Assembly (NCBI GenBank): GCA_016715645.1
Contig: JADJZR010000030.1
Span: 1-64,000 of the forward strand
Direction: 5' to 3'
DNA from: Elusimicrobiota bacterium
GTDB lineage: Bacteria > Elusimicrobiota > Elusimicrobia > FEN-1173
Length of the DNA: 64,000 bases
The position numbers and the translations under genes are program-made. Within the stretch, counting starts at the first letter, position 1, and every line of letters starts with the position of its first letter. Below, one piece after another: positions 8,719 to 17,145 of the stretch. The notes beneath the pieces were generated by a model. That model saw only the letters and a list, made by a program, of their open reading frames with translations, did not search any database and had not been told where the DNA came from.

Positions 8719-10142
8719 CGGAGAACCATCACTTTGCCCTGCCTTTCCGATCCCGGGCTTTCCACACGATAAACGTAAACACCCGGTTCCACCGCATCCC
8801 CGGAACTGTTTCGGCCGTCCCACAACATCAATCCGTCCCCATCGGCCTCTTCCAACCGACGCACTTCACGACCGGCGGGGGTAAAGATTTTAACCGTGGC
8901 GCGCTCAGAAAGGTTGGCGAAGGTGATATGGGTATCGGTCCCTTGATGGAACGGATTCGGCGAGACCCGAAGATCCTGAAGAGAAACGTCTTCTTGCCCC
9001 ATCACCGCCAACGTGCCCAGCTCTTTAACCGTCGCCGTGACCTGTCCGTTTTTCACCTGAGAGGGGATTTTGTTCCAGACCCCGGCTTCCGGGTCCAACC
9101 GATAAAAACTGAGCGTGTTTTCCTTCACCATGGTCCCCTCGGAGTCAACATCGACTGACCCTTCACTGGAAGTGAACCGGTAGGTTAAGTCGGCGGAATA
9201 ATCCAAATGAGCCTCCAGTTGAGATGGGCAAGCATGATTGGCCAGGATTTCCACTAACCCATTAGGAAGAGGGTTGCGCCGAGCATCTCTCCCTCCTTGG
9301 AGCTTCGTGTTTGCGGACACAATTTTTTCCGGAAGGACCGAACCCTGAAGCGGTGTCAGGAGCGGGGTCTCGTTAAAAAGTACGGTATCTGCATCGCTCA
9401 TTTCTCCAGGGGAAAGAGACAATCCCCAGCGGCTCTCGCCCCACGAAAAGGTGGTCGGAGGAAGTGTGGCGGCAAGAGTGACCGTAGACCCTAAATAAAG
9501 GAAATCCGTTGGAACACCAGAGAGATTGACGGCTCTTACCCGAGCATAGTAAGTTGTCTCTGGGGTGAGGCAACCGACCGATGTCCTGTAAGGGGTGGTT
9601 TCGCCCGCGGAAAATGTCTGAGTGAACGGTATAACAAAAGACGGGGAGGAAGAGACTTGGATCTCGTATACGGTTCCTTCTGGATTTATAAATCCATTTG
9701 AACTCCCCGACGTCCACTCGAGAGAAATGTCCCGCGGATCCACCCGTTCGAAAGGGGACTCCCCGAATAGGGCCGGGGGTGCGGCCCAAGCGGTAAAAGT
9801 GACCGACGAATAAAACAGCCCTGAGGCATTATCCTTGACCCGAACAGTGAGCTTCGTGTTGGGAGATCGGACTCCCTCGGTGACCTGTTCCGGTGACGCC
9901 AATGCCACGAACAAATGCACAGGAGTTATGAAAAAAAGCTGAGTCCCCGCAGGACAAACATTGGTCCAATGGAGCAAATATTTTGTGTACTCCGTTTGAG
10001 TAGCGGAGAGATTGGAAATACAAGTCTCGGCGGCGGACGGGAGGAACAAAATGAGGGGGAGGAAAAATGCGCCAGGTTTCATTAAATTAAGCCTAACAGG
10101 GAAATCCAACATCTCCAACCCCAAAAAAAATTGGCTCGTCAT
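8715..10142 (-). CDS. Secreted FN3/FlgD-like domain surface protein, copy 2
   Basis: About 475 residues with a hydrophobic signal segment (FFLPLILFLPSAAETC), a fibronectin-III-like region (DISLEWTS, TTYYARVRAVNLSGVP), a Cys-containing middle and a C-terminal FlgD-like domain: SPNPFHQG, then VKIFTPAGREVRRLEE, DGRNSSGDAVEPGVYVYRV and KVMVL at the end. This last domain is what T9SS substrates use for sorting. Start taken as ATG 10142, which overlaps the stop of the paralog upstream (ATGA); ATG 10082, directly before the signal segment, is possible. The final 351 bases of this gene are almost identical to the end of the preceding paralog, showing recent duplication or gene conversion. The stop overlaps the start of the barrel/TPR gene. 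Confidence 0.8.
   Translation of the reverse strand: MTSQFFLGLEMLDFPVRLNLMKPGAFFLPLILFLPSAAETCISNLSATQTEYTKYLLHWTNVCPAGTQLFFITPVHLFVALASPEQVTEGVRSPNTKLTVRVKDNASGLFYSSVTFTAWAAPPALFGESPFERVDPRDISLEWTSGSSNGFINPEGTVYEIQVSSSPSFVIPFTQTFSAGETTPYRTSVGCLTPETTYYARVRAVNLSGVPTDFLYLGSTVTLAATLPPTTFSWGESRWGLSLSPGEMSDADTVLFNETPLLTPLQGSVLPEKIVSANTKLQGGRDARRNPLPNGLVEILANHACPSQLEAHLDYSADLTYRFTSSEGSVDVDSEGTMVKENTLSFYRLDPEAGVWNKIPSQVKNGQVTATVKELGTLAVMGQEDVSLQDLRVSPNPFHQGTDTHITFANLSERATVKIFTPAGREVRRLEEADGDGLMLWDGRNSSGDAVEPGVYVYRVESPGSERQGKVMVLR
8727..9077. repeat. 351-bp direct repeat, copy A
   Basis: Nearly identical to 10151-10499. It covers the FlgD-like C-terminal domain of the downstream paralog. The match starts and stops abruptly, so only this domain was duplicated or homogenised. 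This copy keeps the reading frame open. Confidence 0.92.
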
Positions 10143-11546
10143 CGCATTATCATCACTTTGCCCTGCCTTTCCGATCCAGGGCTTTCCACACGATAAACGT
10201 AAACACCCGGTTCCACCGCATCCCCGGAACTGTTTCGGCCGTCCCACAACATCAATCCGTCCCCATCGGCCTCTTCCAACCCACGCACTTCACGACCGGC
10301 GGGGTAAAGATTTTAACCGTGGCGCGCTCAGAAAGGTTGGCGAAGGTGATATGGGTATCGGTCCTTGATGGAACGGATTCGGCGAGACCCGAAGATCCTG
10401 AAGAGAAACGTCTTCTTGCCCCATCACCGCCAACGTGCCCAGCTCTTTAACCGTCGCCGTGACCTGTCCGTTTTTCACCTGAGAGGGGATTTTGTTCCAC
10501 ACTCCAAGGTCAACATCCAGCCTGTAAAAACTCAATGTTTCCTCCCGAACCCGGCCCGATTCCCTTTCGACCCATCCGGAATTGGATGAAAAGTTGAAAT
10601 TCAAATGGGCGGGTTGTTCTAAATTTGAAACCAATTGCGCCGGACAGCCACGACTCTTAAGGATTTCCGCTGGCCCGTTAAAGAGGGGCAGGCGGCGCCC
10701 GTCCCCGCCAATACTGAGTTTGCCGTTCGCGGCGACAATTTTTCCAGGGAGGGTGGAGGAAAGAAGGGGTGTTGCCGTCGGAGTCTCGTTGAACAGCACA
10801 CTGTCGCCCACGGCCAGTTCGTTGGATTGGATCGACATCCCCCATTGGGCACCGGCCCAGCAATACGTTGTCGGAGCCACCGATATTGAAAGCGTTTTGG
10901 TGGATCCCAACGACACAAATTCAGTTGGAACACCCGCTCGGTTGATGGCTCTGACTTGAGCGTAATAGGTGGTGTCTGCGGCCAGGCACCCGATCGTCAT
11001 CTTGTAGGGATCCAATTCGGAGGGTGTGTCGATATCGGAAATGAGCGTATTTATTATGGGAGAGGAAAACGAGGGCGAGGTAGATAAGTAGACCTCATAC
11101 AATGTGCCTGCAGGATTATAGACGAAAGGCCCCTGTTCCTTGTACTTTGAAGTCCATTTCAGTGAAATGCTGTTGGACTCAACTCGAGTGACAGGAGGGC
11201 TGTTAAGCCGGGCGGGGGGTGCCGCCAGGGCGGTGAAAGTTGTGACAAAAAGTTCAGAGTTCGCGTTGGCAAATCTATCCTGAATTCTCAGCCGATTTTC
11301 ACTGTTTATATAGATTCTGGGGTATTCTAAGAACCCAAACGAAGCTGAAGTCCACACAAAATTTGGAATGTTAAAAGGAGGGACGTGAAAAAAATCGAAC
11401 CGGAGTTCGGTCCCGGGGGGACATCCGTCTACCCAATCCAACCGGACAAAGGTGTAGTCCGTTTGGGTGAGGGAGATATCGGAAATGCATGAAAATGTCG
11501 TCGATGCACACAGAATCAGGTGACAGAACAGAAGAAAGGATTTCAT
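10139..11546 (-). CDS. Secreted FN3/FlgD-like domain surface protein, copy 1, frame-broken near 3' end
   Basis: Paralog of the downstream gene: signal peptide MKSFLLFCHLILCASTTF, FN3-like region (NSISLKWTS, TTYYAQVRAINRAGVPTEF), Cys-containing middle and the start of a FlgD-like C-terminal domain (SPNPFHQG). The C-terminal frame is lost because two bases are missing relative to the other copy: one G at about 10299-10302 and one C at about 10362-10363. Restoring both gives an end KVMIMR and a TGA at 10141-10139 that overlaps the next gene by four bases. The open frame as read stops at 10290. Start: ATG 11546, or ATG 11552 two codons upstream. First gene of the operon. No enzymatic motif is seen. 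Confidence 0.75.
10151..10499. repeat. 351-bp direct repeat, copy B (two bases shorter)
   Basis: Matches 8727-9077 with two single-base deletions in homopolymers and a few substitutions. The deletions break the copy-1 gene frame. Short-read assembly of such a repeat is error-prone. Confidence 0.92.
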
Positions 11547-11704
11547 TTCCATAACCCTATCCCCAAAAATCTCTTTTTGCAACCCCTTTCAGGCGAGGTG
11601 CCACTTTTCTTTTGTCCAAGTGGAACGTTCAGACCCTGTCCAACATAAAATTAAGGTGTCGAGCCGAAGCCAAAAAATGACGTCGAATCTTTAAGATTGC
11701 AAAT

Positions 11705-13345
11705 TCAAGACTTGACCCCGCGGGCGGTGAGGCTGTAGGCGCAGGGGACGACGAATAAGGTCAGCAGGGCGGATACTGAGACGCCACCAATGATCACCAG
11801 CGCCATCGGCACGCGGGTTTCCGCTCCGGGGCCCAACGCCAACGCCGGGGGAATCGCCGCCGCTACCGTGGACACCGTGGTCATCAAAATCGGCCGCAAT
11901 CGGATGGGGCAGGCTTCCATCAAGGCCGAGCGAACGTCCATCCGTTGTTTGGTCCGCCGTTCGTTGGTGAAATCCACCAGCATAATGGAATTCTTTTTCA
12001 CGATGCCCATCAATAAAACGATTCCGATCATGCTGAACATGTTGAGCGATTGGCCGCCGATCCATAGGGCCAAGACGGCGCCTGTGATGCTGAACGGTAA
12101 GGCCACCAGCACCAAGATCGGGTGAATAAAACTGTTGAACTGCGATCCCAGCACCATGTAGGCGATCACTACGCCCAACACCAACGCAATTCCCAAGCCC
12201 AGGAATGCTTCTTGAAATGTTTCCGACGCCCCCGAAAACACCATTTTTACCCCTTCGGGCAAAACTTCTTTTTCAATTTTCCGCACGGCGTTGAGCGCGT
12301 CGGCCTGGGATTTGCCCGTGGCCACGTTGGCGAACAGGCGAATGGCGCGGGATCGATTTTCCCGGGTGATGGACAACAACGTTTTCTTTTCTTGAACGGT
12401 GACCACCTCGGGCAAGGGAACCACCTGGCCACGGTTGTTGCGCACGCTGATCTTGTTGATGTCGGAAGGGTTGTTGCGGTCGAGTTCCGAAAAACGCACG
12501 CGCACATCGTATCGGCGACCCCCCCGGGAAAACTTGCCCACCCGTTGTCCGCCCAGGGTGGCGTTGACGGTTTCGCCGATGGCCGACACGCTGACGCCTC
12601 GTTCGGCGGCGGCCAACCGGTTGGGGAAAATTTGCACTTCCGGCATTCCCAGTTCGTAGTTGGAGTCCACGTCCACCATCAGGCCGGTTTCTTTCATTTT
12701 GGTTTTAACGATTTCGCTCACCCGGGCCAGCTCGTCCCAGTCGCGGCCCCGCAGGGAAAGGTCCACGGGAAAACCGGGTTCCGCCCCGCCGCCCGCCACG
12801 GACAAATCTTGCAAAAGCGCCTTTTGAACGCCGGGAATTCGGTTGAGTTCGTCTCGGAAAATGTCCATTAATTCTTGTTGTGAAAAGGGTTTCTTCCGCC
12901 CGGCCTCAATGGGCCGCCGAGGGGGGTCTTTGAGCGTGATAAACATGAACGCCGAGTTGATTTCGCCTCCTTCAAAACCGCCCACCGCGGCGTAGTACCG
13001 TTCCACTTCACCCCGGGAAAGGGTGAAGGTTTCCGCCTTTTTTAGCGTGTCGTCCGTAAAGGCCAGGGAAGACCCCACGGGCGTTTGAATCCGAACGAAC
13101 AACATGCTTTGGTCCTGGGGCGGCATCAGTTCTTTTTTGATGGGTTTAAAAAGGAACAACGAAGCGACAAAAATAAACAGGGAGGCTCCTACCACTTTCC
13201 AGCGATTATTGAGGCATCGATTCAAGCCGGCCGTATACCATCGGGAGAGAACCGCCATCAACCGGTCCATGGTTCGGGACACAATGCCCCCCTGGCCCAC
13301 TTTCAAAAATTGGGAACAGCGCATGGGGGCCAGGGTCAGGGCCTC
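11705..13345 (-). CDS. RND-family efflux transporter (AcrB/MexB-like), C-terminal half
   Basis: Second half of an inner-membrane proton-driven efflux pump: periplasmic PN/PC region (VDSNYELGMPEVQIFPNR) and the last six membrane helices, including GLGIALVLGVVIAYMVLGSQFNSF, HPILVLVALPFSITGAVLAL, LNMFSMIGIVLLMGIVKKNS and the typical end region ETRVPMALVIIGGVSVSALL. It is separated from the N-terminal half by one missing base at about 13345-13347 (minus-strand TT for TTT); restoring it reads MLSLFEALTLAPMRCSQFL across the joint, normal for the family. The stop codon lies in a CAAGACTTGACCCC motif also seen near 1707. Confidence 0.93.
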   Translation of the reverse strand, partial: EALTLAPMRCSQFLKVGQGGIVSRTMDRLMAVLSRWYTAGLNRCLNNRWKVVGASLFIFVASLFLFKPIKKELMPPQDQSMLFVRIQTPVGSSLAFTDDTLKKAETFTLSRGEVERYYAAVGGFEGGEINSAFMFITLKDPPRRPIEAGRKKPFSQQELMDIFRDELNRIPGVQKALLQDLSVAGGGAEPGFPVDLSLRGRDWDELARVSEIVKTKMKETGLMVDVDSNYELGMPEVQIFPNRLAAAERGVSVSAIGETVNATLGGQRVGKFSRGGRRYDVRVRFSELDRNNPSDINKISVRNNRGQVVPLPEVVTVQEKKTLLSITRENRSRAIRLFANVATGKSQADALNAVRKIEKEVLPEGVKMVFSGASETFQEAFLGLGIALVLGVVIAYMVLGSQFNSFIHPILVLVALPFSITGAVLALWIGGQSLNMFSMIGIVLLMGIVKKNSIMLVDFTNERRTKQRMDVRSALMEACPIRLRPILMTTVSTVAAAIPPALALGPGAETRVPMALVIIGGVSVSALLTLFVVPCAYSLTARGVKS

Positions 13346-14778
13346 AATAAGGAAAGCATGACCGCGGCGGAAATGGTCATGCCGAACTGAAAAAAGTATT
13401 TGCCGATGACGCCTTTGATGAAAACCACCGGAACAAAGATGGCCAGGATGGCCACCGACGTGGCCATCGCGGCGAAATAAATTTCACGGGCCCCCACAAT
13501 AGCGGCCTGCACCCGGGGTTTGCCCATCTCCCGGTGTCGGACGATGTTTTCCAAAACCATGATCGCGTCGTCGACCACAATGCCCACCACCAGGGTCAGC
13601 CCCAACAGGGTGAACGTGTTTTGCGTGAACCCCAACATCTGCAAAATAATAAACGTGCCCAAGATCGACGTGGGAATGGCCAAGATGATGTTGATGGCGG
13701 AACTCCAAGATCCTAAAAACAACCAACAAATGACGGACGTCAAAACGGCCGCGAGAATGAGGTTGAAGTTGAGTTCGTGGGTGGACTGTTTGACAAACGC
13801 GGTGCCGTCAAAGTTGACCGCCAATTGAACCCCCGCCGGCAAGGTTTTTTGCAGGGCCGCCACTTTTTCCGTCACGCGGCGGCCCACGTCCACCATGTTG
13901 GCGTTGCGCTGTTTTAAAATGCCGAGGCCCACGGCGGGTTTGAGATTGACTCGGGAAATGGCCCGCGCGTCGGCCAGCCCGTCTTCGATGGTCGCAACGT
14001 CTTTCAACTGAAATGTGCGATAAACCGGCGATCCGTTGCGCGCTGGAATCACCAAATCGTTAAAGTCGTCTGAGCTGGTCATTTCGCCCATGACGCGAAG
14101 GTTCCATTCTTTCGTGGGCGATGTGAGATACCCGGCCGGCCGTTCGCTGTGTTCAGTTTGGATGGCCGACACCACGTCTTGCACCGTGATTTCGGTGGCC
14201 GCCATTTTTTGGGGATCCAACCAGACTCTTAACGACGGTTCCACATAGCCGCCCAGGAAAACGTTGCCCACTCCCGGCAACGTGGTGAACTCTTGTTTCA
14301 ATGTGTCCCGCACCAGTTCCATCAAATACCGTTGCGGCCGGTCTCCCGCGACCGACAACCACATGAACGGTTGGTCTTCCGGATTGAACTTGGCGATGAT
14401 GGGAGGGTCCAAATCTTTGGGCAAGTTGAACTGAGCTTGGGAAATGGTGCTTTGAACTTCCTGGAGAGCCACGTCCACGTCGGTCTTCAGATCAAACTCG
14501 ATGATGATCGACGCCTGGCCCAGGCGCGAGGTGGAATTGATTTTTTTAACGCCTTTCACCGAGGTGATCGCGTCTTCGATCACGTCCACCACGTCGGTTT
14601 CCATCACTTCCGGCGAGGCCCCTTCCCATCGGGCGGATACGCTGATGATGGGGAAATCCACGTCGGGAAGCTGGCTTTTTCCGATCGAATAAAAACTGAT
14701 TACCCCGAACAAAATCAGGCCCGCCATCAGCATCCAGGCGAACACGGGATTTTTTATGGCGGTGTCGGAGAGTCTCAC
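13336..14778 (-). CDS. RND-family efflux transporter (AcrB/MexB-like), N-terminal half
   Basis: First half of the pump: membrane helix 1 (FAWMLMAGLILFGVISF), the opening motif SQLPDVDFPIISVSARWEGASP, the pore-domain segments with ITSVKGVKKINSTS and QLKDVATIEDG, and helices 2-6 with VVGIVVDDAIMVLENI, where the paired Asp residues of helix 4 for proton relay can be seen. Start is GTG 14778, overlapping the TolC-like gene stop (GTGA). Together the two halves give about 1,024 residues, the usual length. No membrane-fusion adaptor gene lies next to it, so the pump either uses one encoded elsewhere or works without one. The substrate cannot be told from sequence. Confidence 0.94.
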   Translation of the reverse strand: MRLSDTAIKNPVFAWMLMAGLILFGVISFYSIGKSQLPDVDFPIISVSARWEGASPEVMETDVVDVIEDAITSVKGVKKINSTSRLGQASIIIEFDLKTDVDVALQEVQSTISQAQFNLPKDLDPPIIAKFNPEDQPFMWLSVAGDRPQRYLMELVRDTLKQEFTTLPGVGNVFLGGYVEPSLRVWLDPQKMAATEITVQDVVSAIQTEHSERPAGYLTSPTKEWNLRVMGEMTSSDDFNDLVIPARNGSPVYRTFQLKDVATIEDGLADARAISRVNLKPAVGLGILKQRNANMVDVGRRVTEKVAALQKTLPAGVQLAVNFDGTAFVKQSTHELNFNLILAAVLTSVICWLFLGSWSSAINIILAIPTSILGTFIILQMLGFTQNTFTLLGLTLVVGIVVDDAIMVLENIVRHREMGKPRVQAAIVGAREIYFAAMATSVAILAIFVPVVFIKGVIGKYFFQFGMTISAAVMLSLLRP

Positions 14779-16040
14779 GGCAATGATCCCGTGGCGACGA
14801 TCAACGCCACATACCGCCGTTGAACGTCCACCTGCGCGTCGTCCCAGGCCCGTTTGGCGGTTTGCATCAGGTTGGTGGCGTTAAGAACGTCGAGGTTGGT
14901 TACCAGGCCCAGCCGGTATTCCCGTTTTTGGGCGTCGTAACTTTTTTTGGCGGCAAAATAGGCTTGTTGGAGCGCGTCGGACTCGTCCAGCGACGCTGTC
15001 CAAGCCGAGTAGGCTTTTTTCACGTCGCTTTGAATTTGACGTTCCAGGTAGGAGAGAGACAGTTGGGCTTGAACCAGACCCGACTGGGCATCCCGCACCC
15101 GGGCGGACACGGATCCCCCTTGAAACAAGGGAACACTTAAATTCAGCGCCATGTCCCAATTCACAGGTTCAAAGAGGGTGGGCCGTTGGGTGTAATAGTT
15201 GCCGGAAAAATTGAGGCTGGGCCAGTAAAACCCTTTCTCGTAACGGACACGGTACTCTTGGCCGGCCGCTTCTTGGCGCTGTGCTTCCACGTCCGGTCGG
15301 CGGGCCGCCTGGGCAAGAAACGTGTTCACAGGGGGGGGCAACGATCCGAAAGACGTGGACGTCAACAGGGCGGCGCTCATGTCCCGGCCCACCAAAAAAG
15401 ATAAGGATTCCCGCGCCACGCGGATTTGGCCCCGCAGACGGACCCCGATGGCTTTCACCGCGGCCAGCTGGGATTCGGCGCTAAAAATTTCTCCCTGGCG
15501 TGATTTGCCGAGGCGGTAAAAGGCGTTTAATTCATTCACCCGTTCTTGGTCAAGGCCTTCTGTCGTGGCGTTGTTGGCCAGGGCCGATTCGAGACCCAGC
15601 ACCTCCAAGTAAGCTTGGGCCACTTCGTTATAGAGTCCGAGTTGAGACTGGCGCAGGTTCCATTGGTCGCGGGCTTCCTGCTTTTTAAATCCGGACCAGG
15701 CGGAAAATTCCCTTAACCCATTGAAAAGAGGTTGCTCCAGATACACGGATGATTCCACCTGGTTTTTGTCCAGCATCCCGCCGAAGGGGTCTGAAACGCC
15801 CGAATGGTCTTGGCGTGTCCCCCGCCAGTCCCACGAAAGGTGAGGAAACGCTCCGCCCAACGCCGCCCGGGCCTTGGCCTGGGATCGCTCAATTTCTTCC
15901 CGTTGCTGTTTTAGGAGTTCGTTTTGTTGGAGGGCCCATTCGTAACACTGGCCAAGATCCACGGGGGGGGAACTGGGGGCCGCGGCAACCACATGGGCAG
16001 TGGCCCACCCACAAAATAGTAGGGCAGTTGATCGGGACAT
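14775..16040 (-). CDS. TolC-like outer-membrane efflux channel
   Basis: 421 residues. A signal peptide (MSRSTALLFCGWATAHVVAA) leads into the OEP fold: two repeated helical-hairpin halves, with conserved segments such as LEQPLFNGLREFSAW in the first and LNLSVPLFQGGSVSARVRDAQ in the second, and a C-terminal LVTNLDVLNATNLMQTAKRAWDDAQ. TolC-type proteins trimerise and form the outer-membrane exit duct for RND or type I systems. It is coupled by a four-base overlap to the RND pump gene downstream, so the two surely work together. Start is ATG 16040; the upstream 165 bases contain REP-like motifs and no clear ribosome site. Confidence 0.93.
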   Translation of the reverse strand: MSRSTALLFCGWATAHVVAAAPSSPPVDLGQCYEWALQQNELLKQQREEIERSQAKARAALGGAFPHLSWDWRGTRQDHSGVSDPFGGMLDKNQVESSVYLEQPLFNGLREFSAWSGFKKQEARDQWNLRQSQLGLYNEVAQAYLEVLGLESALANNATTEGLDQERVNELNAFYRLGKSRQGEIFSAESQLAAVKAIGVRLRGQIRVARESLSFLVGRDMSAALLTSTSFGSLPPPVNTFLAQAARRPDVEAQRQEAAGQEYRVRYEKGFYWPSLNFSGNYYTQRPTLFEPVNWDMALNLSVPLFQGGSVSARVRDAQSGLVQAQLSLSYLERQIQSDVKKAYSAWTASLDESDALQQAYFAAKKSYDAQKREYRLGLVTNLDVLNATNLMQTAKRAWDDAQVDVQRRYVALIVATGSLP

Positions 16041-16136
16041 GAGCCTATTCTACCTAATCCCGAATTCCAGTGTGGTGCAAGGCCAAATTGAAACCCAACA
16101 GACTTAGCCCCTTAGTAGAACAGGCAAGTCTCCCGC

Positions 16137-16201
16137 TAAGTCAATTCGTGTACTCCGTCCCCTTAAAATGGCTAGTGAATAAGTATACTCCGTCCCCTTT
16201 G
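16137..16201. repeat. REP-like GTACTCCGTCCCC repeat pair
   Basis: Two copies of a (G/A)TACTCCGTCCCC motif (16149-16162 and 16184-16199), the first preceded by AAGTCAATTC. The same motif with AAGTCAATTA in front occurs at 38882-38905. Such motifs are commonly mobilised by REP-associated tyrosine transposases; none is encoded in the window. Confidence 0.7.
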
Positions 16202-16205
16202 GGGG

Positions 16206-17123
16206 TTAGAAGCGGGCGGTGAAGCTGAGGCGGTGGGTGTCGCCTAGGTCGCCGGCGGGGAGGAAGGCGTAGTCGAAATTGATTGGTGACAGACGGAAGC
16301 CGACGCCTGCCGTTAATCCGGAGGCTCCTCCCAATTGGTCGGGGCCTTGGCCGAACTGGTAGCCGGCCCTTAACGCCAGCGGTTGAGCGATCCAAAACTC
16401 GGTTCCGGCGTTGCCGGTATAGCGCTTGTCGGCGATCCAGGCGTTGCCGTCCATGGCCAACGTGAGTTTGTCCTTAAACAGGCGTCCGTCCGCGCCGGCT
16501 TTGACCAGCGAGGGCAGGGAGTCTTCACCCAGTTTTGTCCCTAGATTCTGGACCGACAGGGCCGCCGTTATTTTTTCCGTGAGTCGGTAGGCCGAACCCA
16601 GGTCCAGGGCGTATGCGTTTTCCGTGTAGGTGTCCAGGCTTTGATGGATCAGTTTGGCGTTGGCACCCAGGTCCAGGCTGTCCCACAGGACGCCCTTGCG
16701 GGCAAAGGAAAACGCCACGGAATATTCCTGGTCTTTGATCATTGAATCGACGGTTTCCGTGTCGCCGGCCCGCTTTTCAATGTCTCCCACCGTCAAATAG
16801 TTGATCCCCACGCCCATCACCCCGGCTTTCCCAACAGGCAAAGCGGCTCCCAGAAATCCCTGGGACTGGTCCTCAAAGAGGCTGGCATACGTGGCGGTCA
16901 AGCTCGTTTGGCTTAACGGGGCGAGCCGGGCGGGGTTCCAATAGATGGCGTTCGCGTCATCCACGGTGGAGACCGCCGCGCTTCCCATCCCCAACGATCG
17001 GGCGCCCACACCCACTTTCAGGAAGTTGGCTCCGGTCGTCCCCACACCGCCCGCGTGAAGCGGGAGAATCCCCAGCAAAGCCGCCGCTAGAACCGCCGCG
17101 TTTTTTTGAATGTTGGTTTTCAT
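16206..17123 (-). CDS. PorV/PorQ family outer-membrane barrel protein
   Basis: 305 residues. Signal peptide (MKTNIQKNAAVLAAALLGILPLHA), then the family's opening GANFLKVGVGARSLGMGSA and DDANAIYWNPARLA, and a beta-barrel pattern to the C-terminal FNFDYAFLPAGDLGDTHRLS-like end (here PINFDYAFLPAGDLG) with terminal Phe. In Bacteroidota, PorV shuttles T9SS cargo; here the adjacent upstream gene encodes a giant protein with a FlgD-like C-terminal domain, a fitting cargo. ATG 17123 is preferred over ATG 17129 because GGAGG lies eight bases before it. It lies 22 bases after the surface gene and is probably co-transcribed. Confidence 0.88.
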   Translation of the reverse strand: MKTNIQKNAAVLAAALLGILPLHAGGVGTTGANFLKVGVGARSLGMGSAAVSTVDDANAIYWNPARLAPLSQTSLTATYASLFEDQSQGFLGAALPVGKAGVMGVGINYLTVGDIEKRAGDTETVDSMIKDQEYSVAFSFARKGVLWDSLDLGANAKLIHQSLDTYTENAYALDLGSAYRLTEKITAALSVQNLGTKLGEDSLPSLVKAGADGRLFKDKLTLAMDGNAWIADKRYTGNAGTEFWIAQPLALRAGYQFGQGPDQLGGASGLTAGVGFRLSPINFDYAFLPAGDLGDTHRLSFTARF

Positions 17124-17145
17124 GGTCATATCCTCCGCGGCGCCG

